Assembly (NCBI GenBank): GCA_900546455.1
Contig: URCS01000057.1
Location: 1-11,992, forward strand
Source: an uncultured Collinsella sp.
Lineage (GTDB): Bacteria; Actinomycetota; Coriobacteriia; Coriobacteriales; Coriobacteriaceae
Length of the DNA stretch: 11,992 nt
Reading direction: 5' to 3'
Of this stretch, positions 8,301-11,992 are shown piece by piece (positions within the stretch are counted from its first letter, which is position 1; each line of letters starts with the position of its first letter). Below the pieces are notes generated by a model that worked only from the letters and a program-made list of their open reading frames with translations, did not search any database and had not been told where the DNA came from. The translations under genes and the position numbers were made by a program.

Positions 8301-8650
8301 CCATCAGCGAGGTCAAGGGCGACGAGGCCGGTATGACTTACGACAAGTCCGTCTATACCGCGACCGTCAACGTGGTCGATGGCGGCGAGGGTAACCTCAA
8401 GGCGAGCGTCGCCTATACCAAGGGCGACAAGAGCGTCGAGGGCATCGTGTTTAACAACACGTACAAGAAGCCCGAAACGCCCGTGCCGACGCCCGACCCC
8501 GGCACGCCCAAGACCGTGACGAACATCGTCAAGACGGTTAAGGGCTATCTGCCCACCACGGGTGACCAGCAGGCAGCCGCGCTGCTCATGGCATTTGTCA
8601 TCGCCATGGCCGGCGTTGGAGCCCTGGTCTGGGGTATCCGTAAGCGCTAG
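2321..8650 (+). CDS. Giant LPXTG-anchored surface adhesin/pilus-like protein: VWA domain plus ten Spy0128-like repeats
   Basis: The protein has 2109 residues. A signal peptide covers about 1-32 (KYTRG, then a hydrophobic core). GRIWTDK, typical of these tip proteins, is at 75-81. A VWA domain spans about 115-362 with an intact MIDAS site: D122, S124, S126, T228, D256. Residues 363-695 are a linker region. Ten pilin repeats end near 824, 952, 1088, 1209, 1333, 1489, 1629, 1810, 1932 and 2048. Nine keep the Lys (as in TK-L-GR), Glu (as in TYTLRE) and Asn (as in FTNKY) that form intramolecular isopeptide bonds in Spy0128/FctA-type pilins; repeat 7 is divergent around the Glu. A Pro-rich spacer, LPTTG (2077-2081), a membrane helix and a KR tail complete a sortase signal. 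GAGAAGGGAG before ATG 2321 supports the start. No sortase, VYPKN-like pilin motif or partner pilin is seen, so a stand-alone stalk adhesin is likelier than a polymerised pilin. Repeat 8 has a 41-residue acidic insert (1706-1746). The first 800 bp look less GC-rich than the rest. Confidence 0.95.
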   Translation: MGKYTRGLLAVILAVVLVLPAAAFAMLPEANARSSTGMDGPTVIRPTVVDPDTSGRWEKWAAGHSGNKVTTQNVGRIWTDKTVEATGENEESDFLTTLSAMSSTSNSTVTVTTPLDIVLVLDASGSMNDPMGSGDSTQRIDALKNAANSFIDTIAKQNEGIEGVDRQHKVAIVKFAGDMTEKVGNDQYRQGRYWYNYSQVVEGLTDCSGGKATDLKNKIDEIKPAGATQADYGLELARDIPSGRAGAKKIVVFFTDGKPTSYSEFDSKVANDAVTAAKDMKDSKATVYTIGIFNGADPAADPSKEGTSDVNKFMHAVSSNYPSAMSYTSDKLGARVENSDYYKSATDADELKKVFDDISQAITSEPPYPTEIHKGYDETKSGYITFTDELGDFMQVDSFTEVVINGTPFTKTSKTFNKETNTDTYEFTGKAKDLLITVQRAGDDNPRKGDIVTVNIPASLIPLSHFKTVNGKLSVDNVKPIQVKYASSVKKVALDNLFTPEKVTGLKDYIEKNTPTAENDSKTVSFFANKWSGGALGDTVATFEPADTNRYYYFQKQTPIYTDEECTKPAKGSLTADGKYYYKDEFEEQGENGEAKPATDVIEFIGGDAAKFDGAIVSDENGNLVFTVGTARLAFIDELHTIKENNETRTATDVLNPKWNNTSAKATATHVNSYLGNNGKISYKYDMTPATVDTKDTEAGFGLTKVLVGREWTKEDTFEFGLTSEDGAPMPESATAPVAVSVTKDDLDNGKAAIGFGTIKYNEPGTYVYKVSEKNAGTTVDGIAYSKNVAKITVTVTPNKKGVLSADVKVAWSEADETEFKNVYTAEPVESSVTDKIDVTKSLTGRDLTAGEFSFELAEIVDKEFKPVETVTNNANGKVTFSPIRYTEIGQHTYRLREVPGDAGNGITYDSKTYTIVTTITDNGKGQLVATHELKGAKEAKEAKSIEFKNAYTTNTAETPLVGKKNLQVPKGLTPADITGKFTFTVIGEEGAPMPASRSVHNDADGKVDFGKITFTLDDLNKAVGEKPEKREHTFTYTVTESGEVAGVTNDAKPSREVSFTVTDNGKGKLSVSRNPDGDVAFTFTNAYNVTSIKTSVTDQITATKVLTGRELGLKAGEFSFELVEGDVVVAKGTNTADGKIAMDKITYDKPGKHTYTLREANGGTISKGITYSDAKFTIETTITDNGDGTLKAEHVLKGDKPAEFTNAYSVTPLDADLDFGLSKAIDGREWTDGDEFSFTITAPDGTPLPNPATVTVSKRDAKDGIAAIKFGKIHYTAAGTYKYEIRENAGSTVGMTYDAHVATAEVTVTEDGNGTLTANVTKKENGRFTNKYRTELNYTAAGGLKLSKTLSGRPMTEGQFTFTVTPADEASANALGLLPVANEFKSPATAEGTVGLIDILAGHEVKFTQADAGKTFTYTVAEKNDGQPGYTYDDAVRTVTIAIADDTAGTLTATTTVSGGSEGTPLVTEYKTGAAAVESAVVPFVNRYSATTGGTAALVVATKTLTGRPMADGEFYFGIAYAGEKEAIGGTCTTNVNGHVSFGSLHYTTEMLADLVNAKRAIRTDKDAKLAWTIGYTAFEFTPQLAAKGITAATPSFSFKVIVVDNGDGTLTATPVYDGIEPLFENVYGTDAVDAALAGTKKLQAAEGLTPADIASKFTFTVTADEASAPMPEHATATNDAAGNVDFGKIHFTLEDLNRALGVTDDATDETETDEADADEANADEAETDEADVDVNADESEDENEPAAATPRSHTFTYTVTESGSAPGVTNDANAMRKVSYTVTDDGAGHLSVKREGDDGAAFTFANTYSVTPTDSSVTDQVKTVKRLTGRDLAAGEFTFELLEDGVVVASGTNDANGNVTLSPIRYEAPGTHTYMLREACPNALGLYKGVTYDGTTYTVVTTVSDNGNGTLTATHKLEGTTESAGFTNKYHAMPTQVSIGAIKVLEGRELKKDEFSFKLVGEDIESTVTNDADGKINFDKFEYNEPGTYVYTISEVKGDEAGMTYDKSVYTATVNVVDGGEGNLKASVAYTKGDKSVEGIVFNNTYKKPETPVPTPDPGTPKTVTNIVKTVKGYLPTTGDQQAAALLMAFVIAMAGVGALVWGIRKR

Positions 8651-8660
8651 GCAAACTGAC

Positions 8661-8690
8661 AGCGCCCGGGGCCAAGGGCCCCGGGCCGCT
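8661..8690 (+). terminator. GC hairpin after the adhesin gene
   Basis: CCCGGGGCC (8665-8673) pairs perfectly with GGCCCCGGG (8677-8685) around the loop AAG, and outer AGCG/CGCT extends the stem with one bulged C. It begins 10 bp after the stop codon and has no T-run, so it may be an mRNA 3'-end stabiliser rather than the terminator itself. Confidence 0.55.
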
Positions 8691-8727
8691 GGCGGGGAGC
8701 CAAAACATAGCCCCCACCCCACCCCCA

Positions 8728-8768
8728 GCCGCCACGGAGACGTCTCCCTTCTCCGTGGCGGCACTTTT
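8728..8768 (+). terminator. Intrinsic terminator of the adhesin transcript
   Basis: A perfect 13-bp stem, GCCGCCACGGAGA (8728-8740) with TCTCCGTGGCGGC (8750-8762), surrounds a 9-nt loop and is followed by ACTTTTG. This is the best rho-independent terminator in the window and lies about 80 bp after the adhesin stop. Confidence 0.8.
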
Positions 8769-8782
8769 GTGCGCCGGGGGCG

Positions 8783-8940
8783 CCACGAAATGGGCCCATC
8801 TACTACGTTTAGGCGGCAGCCCTTGACCACAACAAGTAATGCGAAATGAAAACCGCAAGTAGAACGCCTGCGATTTTTCATGAAAAGCGGTTATGGTCGG
8901 GGGTACTGGACTAAACGTAGTAGATGGGCCGATTTCGTGG
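8783..8940. repeat. Palindromic intergenic element B, copy 2 (158 bp)
   Basis: The outer arms at 8783-8810 and 8913-8940 match at 27 of 28 positions. The left arm is identical to that of B1. The interior differs from B1 at about 25 positions, but the inner stem is kept: G8825-C8898 replaces A1979-T2052, a compensatory change. The core hairpin (8849-8878) has two mismatches and is weaker than in B1. Same length and orientation as B1, with module C 14 bp downstream. Confidence 0.88.
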
Positions 8941-8954
8941 CGGGCGGTTCCGGC

Positions 8955-8993
8955 TGATCCCTTGGGGACGGAGGAAAACGGATCATTTTGGTC
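8955..8993 (+). repeat. Short intergenic module C, copy 3
   Basis: The TGATCC/GGATCA module occurs again, 14 bp after B2. It differs from copy 1 in the small CTC/CTT segment and at the TTTTGGTC end. The segment between it and element A2 (8995-9033) is GC-rich and has no other recognisable feature. Confidence 0.85.
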
Positions 8994-9033
8994 CCGCGAG
9001 GCTGGCGGAGACACTCGTGCGGGGCCGCCCGAA

Positions 9034-9187
9034 CAAAACTATGCCGGTTTACTACGATAAATTCGACATTCCCGACCATGACTGCATTTTTCTAAATATT
9101 GCAAGCGTTCTACCTGCGGTTTTGCAAGCGCGCAATTTACCGTGGTCGAAGGCGGGCGATTCATCGTAGTAAACCGGCATAGTTTTG
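9034..9187. repeat. Palindromic intergenic element A, copy 2 (154 bp)
   Basis: The outer arms at 9034-9058 and 9163-9187 are perfect 25-bp inverted repeats, beginning CAAAACTATGCCGG. An inner CGACCAT/GTGGTCG stem and a core (9101-9123) follow the same plan as the other elements, but the core loop TAGAACG is read on the minus strand here, opposite to the other copies. Same length as A1. It lies just beyond the 3' end of the response regulator gene, so it could end that minus-strand transcript. Confidence 0.86.
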
Positions 9188-9227
9188 AAATGGCATTAAA
9201 TCGGTAGCAGCCATTTTGCTATGCCGG
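9174..9227 (-). terminator. Alternative hairpin using the right arm of A2
   Basis: CCGGCATAG (9174-9182), which pairs with the left arm inside A2, can instead pair with CTATGCCGG at 9219-9227; AAATGGC (9188-9194) pairs with GCCATTT (9210-9216). On the minus strand this lies about 20 bp past the response regulator stop and could act as its terminator. The T-run is poor, so this is tentative. Confidence 0.4.
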
Positions 9228-9247
9228 GGCGGTCGGACGTTGGGTAA

Positions 9248-9877
9248 TTACCCTCGCAGATAGGCGATGGCGATCTGCGTTCGGTTGCGTAGGCCCATCT
9301 TTGCAAGGATCGAGCTGATGTGGTTGCGCACGGTGCCTTCGCCCATGTAGGCGGTGGCGGCGATCTCCTTGTTGTCGAGGCCGCGGGCGATGAGCTCGGC
9401 GACTTCGAACTCGCGGTCGGTCAGGCTGGCAAAGGCCGCGGGCCGGTGGGGCGTGCCCACCTCGACGTCCGTTCCGTCAAAATCGATGTCCTCGATCGCC
9501 TTGCCCCCGAGCACGCGTTTGCCGTCCATGACCTGCGCCAACGCCGGTGGAATGGCGGCGACATCGGTCTTGATCAGGTAGCCGCGGGCGCCCAGCTTGA
9601 GCGCCGACACTATGTACTCGTCATCCGAGAATGTCGTCAGAAACACCACGCGCGCCGCGGGGTCGTGCTCGAGGATTTCGCGCGCTGCCGAAAGCCCGTC
9701 GCGCCCCGGCATTTGAATATCGAGCAGCGCGATATCGGGTGCGTGTTCGGCATAGAGAGCCACTGCGTCGTCGCCATTGGCGCCGGTGCCCACCACCTCG
9801 ATCTGCGGCTGGGCGCCCAGGATAATCTTGAGCGAATCGACCACCAAGCGGTCGTCGTCGACAACGATGAGCCTCAT
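9248..9877 (-). CDS. NarL/LuxR-family response regulator
   Basis: The 209-residue protein has a receiver domain (about 1-115) with the acidic triad D7-D8-D9, phospho-acceptor D53 in LLDIQMPGRDG, T81/T82 and K103. A LuxR-type helix-turn-helix output domain lies at about 151-207 (recognition region 169-188, NKEIAATAYMGEGTVRNHIS). When phosphorylated it should dimerise and bind DNA as a transcriptional regulator. The ATG at 9877 overlaps the stop of the kinase gene by 4 bp (ATGA), so the two are co-transcribed and translationally coupled. The nearby divergent ABC transporter is the likely target, inferred from gene arrangement only. The signal sensed is not deducible. All key residues are present and the length is normal for the family. 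Confidence 0.96.
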   Translation of the reverse strand: MRLIVVDDDRLVVDSLKIILGAQPQIEVVGTGANGDDAVALYAEHAPDIALLDIQMPGRDGLSAAREILEHDPAARVVFLTTFSDDEYIVSALKLGARGYLIKTDVAAIPPALAQVMDGKRVLGGKAIEDIDFDGTDVEVGTPHRPAAFASLTDREFEVAELIARGLDNKEIAATAYMGEGTVRNHISSILAKMGLRNRTQIAIAYLRG

Positions 9878-11019
9878 CGGTCCTCATCTCCTTGCTGTTT
9901 GGGAATGGTGGCAAACACGCGCCAGCCGCCGGTGCCGTCACGCGGACCGGCGGTGAAGGTGCCGCCAAGCGCCTCGATACGCTCGCGCATGGAGGCGAGC
10001 CCCATGCCCTCCGCGGCGCTGCGGCCGCTTGCTTGGGCCCCGCCCGTGCCATCGTCGGTAACGATGAGCTGGTAAAACGACGGATGTTCCATGCATCGTA
10101 CGGTGACAGCATGAGCGCAAGCGTGGCGCATGGTGTTGGAGAGTGCCTCGCGCAGGACCGCCGCAAAGCAGTTCGCGACGTTTGCGGGCGCATGTTCGGT
10201 CATAACTTCAAGCTCAATCTGCGGACCGCCGTCCGAGCGTGCGCCTTCAACGATGCGCTCGAGCTGCACGGAGAGGTCGATGGCGTTGTCGTTGAGCGCG
10301 TGGACGCTGGTGCGCACAAGCTGGAGCGCCTCGTCAACCGTGCGTTTAACGTCGGCGAAATCGGCGGCGACGCCAGGCTCGTCGGCGTGGACCACGCGTA
10401 GGGCTTCGGCCTGCAGTGAGGCGCGCGTGAGCTGGTGCCCGACGTTATCGTGGATCTCGCGCGCGATGCGGGCGCGTTCGGCGAGCGTCGCGAGCTCGAC
10501 TTCGTAGTCCTGGCGATCGGCAAGATCGCGGTTGCGCGCTTCGAGCGCGAGGGCTCGTTCCTGCAGCTCGTCGCGGGTGCGGCGCATGCGCTGCTGCTCG
10601 CGCTCCAACTGGGCGGTACGTAGCGATAGCAGGGTGGCGGCAACCGAAAGGATGGCGGTCAGCAGGAGCGTTCGGGCGGCGAGCGCGTCGGTGCGAAGGT
10701 CCGCGATAAGCGCGCAGACAAACACTGCGCCAATCGCCAGCGCGGGCCAGATGCGTTCGCGGCGCACGCGCCGCGCGATGTCATAGAAGGCGAGGGGCGC
10801 AAACGGCACAAGCGGCGGTACGAAGACGGCCGCGATGATGTAAGCGCAGCTCGCGGCCTCGCTCGCGCGCCGGGTGCGTTTCCCCTGTGTGACCTCGGCC
10901 AGCGAGGTGGCAATAATGCCAAGGCAAAACGCCACAACCAGACGAGCGTCCACGGCAAGGCCCATGGCGGCCGCAATACAGCACGCCAGCACGATCGATT
11001 TGTCGAAAAGCCTGTTCAT
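9874..11019 (-). CDS. Membrane sensor histidine kinase, NarL-partner type (HisKA_3)
   Basis: From the ATG at 11019 the protein has 381 residues. About five hydrophobic segments lie in residues 8-133 with no large extracellular domain, followed by a coiled coil (about 134-180). A HisKA_3 dimerisation motif, ERARIAREIHDNVGHQL, places the phosphorylated histidine at H190. The ATPase domain has an N box (REALSNTMRH, N295), DDGTGG (from 322) and GMGLASMRER (338-347). It autophosphorylates and passes phosphate to the regulator at 9248-9877. Start choice: no Shine-Dalgarno precedes this ATG, but TACAAT lies 6 nt upstream on the minus strand, suggesting a leaderless message. Longer frames from ATG 11046 or TTG 11124 exist but add a residue stretch unlike a membrane anchor. 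The intramembrane-type sensor fits systems that watch membrane stress or an ABC exporter; this is inference. Confidence 0.93.
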   Translation of the reverse strand: MNRLFDKSIVLACCIAAAMGLAVDARLVVAFCLGIIATSLAEVTQGKRTRRASEAASCAYIIAAVFVPPLVPFAPLAFYDIARRVRRERIWPALAIGAVFVCALIADLRTDALAARTLLLTAILSVAATLLSLRTAQLEREQQRMRRTRDELQERALALEARNRDLADRQDYEVELATLAERARIAREIHDNVGHQLTRASLQAEALRVVHADEPGVAADFADVKRTVDEALQLVRTSVHALNDNAIDLSVQLERIVEGARSDGGPQIELEVMTEHAPANVANCFAAVLREALSNTMRHACAHAVTVRCMEHPSFYQLIVTDDGTGGAQASGRSAAEGMGLASMRERIEALGGTFTAGPRDGTGGWRVFATIPKQQGDEDR

Positions 11020-11217
11020 ACGGGTATTGTACGCGATGCCGCGCATGGGGGAGGCGCCACCCGGAGCAACCGTGACATTCCTCCCACGCGGCAAAGCGGG
11101 GGCACCGGCGGGCCGCGCGACCAAGCCCTACACTCGTGACAAAGCTCACTGGCGCGCGCCGCCGGCTCCTGCGATGATGCAATCGTACCGGGCCGCAATC
11201 AACAGAAGGGCCGCCTC
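11020..11217. promoter_or_regulatory. Divergent control region between the kinase and the ABC transporter
   Basis: This gene-free segment should hold promoters for both directions. On the minus strand TACAAT (11031-11026) is a good -10 box immediately before the kinase ATG; no clear -35 was found. The heptamer CGTGACA occurs twice in direct orientation, at 11071-11077 and 11135-11141, possible binding sites for the adjacent response regulator. For the transporter gene only the ribosome binding site AGAAGGG (11204-11210) is clear. Confidence 0.45.
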
Positions 11218-11992
11218 ATGACAGATATTGTCCACGTCGAAAACCTCGTCAAGCGCTACGACGACCTTATCGCGCTCGACCACTTTAACCTGAGCATCGC
11301 CCCCGGCGAGATCTTTGGCCTGCTGGGCCCCAACGGCTCGGGCAAGACCACGTCCATCAACTGCATCCTGCAGCTGCTCGCCTACGACAAGGGCACCATC
11401 GAGCTGTTCGGCGAGCCCATGACGCCCGCCCGCTACGACCTCAAGCGCCGCATCGGTGTGGTGCCGCAGCAGGTGGCAGTGTTCGACGAACTCACCGTGC
11501 GCGAGAATATCGACTATTTCTGCAGTCTCTACGTCAACGACCGCAAGCGCCGCCGCGCGCTGGTGGACGAGGCCATCGACCTTGTGGGCTTGGGCGACTT
11601 TACCAAGTTTCGCCCCGGCAAGCTCTCGGGCGGCCTGGCGCGTCGCCTCAACATTGCCTGCGGCATCGCGCACAAGCCCGAGCTCATCTTCTTTGACGAG
11701 CCCACGGTGGCAGTCGACCCACAGAGCCGAAACGCCATCCTGGAGGGCATCTGCCGCTTGCGCGACGAGGGCGCCACAGTGGTGTATACCAGCCATTACA
11801 TGGAGGAAGTCGAGCAGATCTGCAGCCGCATCATGATCATGGACGGCGGGCGCGTGCTGGCGCAGGGCACCAACGACGAGCTCAAGCGCATGATTCAGAT
11901 GGGCGAGCGCGTGACTGCCGAGGTCGGCGCCGTCGAGGCCGCCACGGTCGAGCGCCTGCGTGCCCACGAGCACGTAGATCGGAAGAGCACAC
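11218..11992 (+). CDS. ABC transporter ATP-binding protein (3' partial at contig end)
   Basis: About 252 genuine residues are visible. Walker A GPNGSGKT is at 37-44 (K43), the Q-loop PQQ at 83-85, the signature LSGGL at 136-140 (L in place of the usual Q), Walker B LIFFDEP with D160 and E161, a D-loop VAVDP (164-168) and the switch histidine H193 in TSHYMEE. The layout matches ABC-2 type exporters of the DrrA/CcmA/NatA kind, whose membrane subunit normally follows and would lie beyond the window. ATG 11218 is preceded by AGAAGGG at 7 bp. It is divergent from the two-component genes, which may regulate it. The last 17 bases (11976-11992) match a sequencing adapter, so the genuine sequence ends at about 11975 and the final residues DRKST are artificial. 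Substrate unknown. Confidence 0.94.
   Translation, partial: MTDIVHVENLVKRYDDLIALDHFNLSIAPGEIFGLLGPNGSGKTTSINCILQLLAYDKGTIELFGEPMTPARYDLKRRIGVVPQQVAVFDELTVRENIDYFCSLYVNDRKRRRALVDEAIDLVGLGDFTKFRPGKLSGGLARRLNIACGIAHKPELIFFDEPTVAVDPQSRNAILEGICRLRDEGATVVYTSHYMEEVEQICSRIMIMDGGRVLAQGTNDELKRMIQMGERVTAEVGAVEAATVERLRAHEHVDRKST
11976..11992 (+). other. Illumina TruSeq adapter remnant at the contig end
   Basis: AGATCGGAAGAGCACAC is exactly the start of the standard TruSeq Read 1 adapter. It lies flush with the window end, inside the ABC ATPase frame, where a conserved protein tail would not be expected to match it. This is most simply untrimmed adapter carried into the assembly, not genome. Confidence 0.93.

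Noticed and set aside
6452..8881. 809-residue open frame on the minus strand opposite the adhesin
   Set aside because: It is the mirror frame of a GC-rich, repeat-rich gene, extends into repeat B2, and its translation is a Val/Gly/Leu/Asp-rich string with no domain. Two similar antisense frames, at 3395-5116 and 5120-6223, are rejected for the same reason.
9242..9253. Palindrome GGGTAATTACCC over the response regulator stop codon
   Set aside because: Short, with no loop for an RNA hairpin and no second copy seen; probably chance.
9320..10075. 251-residue plus-strand frame across the two-component genes
   Set aside because: Antisense to two well-supported genes and without motifs or a convincing start.

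Overview
The window looks like a high-GC Gram-positive member of the Coriobacteriia, most likely Collinsella or a close relative. The reasons are the GC-rich codon use, an Ech-type energy-converting [NiFe] hydrogenase, a giant LPXTG-anchored von Willebrand/pilin-repeat surface protein, and intergenic palindromic repeats of a kind I associate with Collinsella (from memory, not checked). The last 17 bases match the Illumina TruSeq adapter, so the window appears to end at a contig edge in untrimmed adapter sequence.

Layout. (1) 1-1614, plus strand: end of a probable hydrogenase complex operon, with the C-terminal tail of an EchD/NuoC-like subunit, the complete EchE-like large subunit and the EchF-like 2x[4Fe-4S] ferredoxin, closed by a strong GC hairpin. 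(2) 1615-2320: no gene. It holds a 154-bp palindromic element (A1), a 39-bp element (C), a 158-bp palindromic element (B1), a second C, and then an upstream region with a clustered TGTCTCA operator. (3) 2321-8650, plus: one 2109-residue secreted, sortase-anchored protein with a signal peptide, a VWA domain, a linker region, ten Spy0128/FctA-like pilin repeats with predicted internal isopeptide bonds, a proline-rich wall spacer and LPTTG. (4) 8651-9247: no gene. It holds a GC hairpin, an intrinsic terminator, B2, C and A2. (5) 9248-11019, minus: a NarL/LuxR response regulator and its histidine kinase, overlapping by 4 bp. (6) 11218 to the end, plus: a divergently transcribed ABC transporter ATPase, cut by the contig end.

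How parts fit. EchD/E/F would form part of a membrane hydrogenase coupling ferredoxin oxidation to proton reduction and ion translocation. The surface protein is a stand-alone adhesin or pilus-like stalk. No sortase or second pilin lies in the window, so it presumably uses enzymes encoded elsewhere. The two-component pair next to a divergent ABC ATPase is a common arrangement in which the kinase/regulator controls the exporter.

The most unusual content is the non-coding repeats. Two repeat families (A and B) have different outer arms, yet copies within a family have identical length. Both appear to share one folding plan: long outer arms, a GACCA/TGGTC inner stem, and a terminator-like core hairpin with loop TAGAACG or a variant. 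A short C module often follows. The two B+C units are direct repeats bracketing the adhesin gene.
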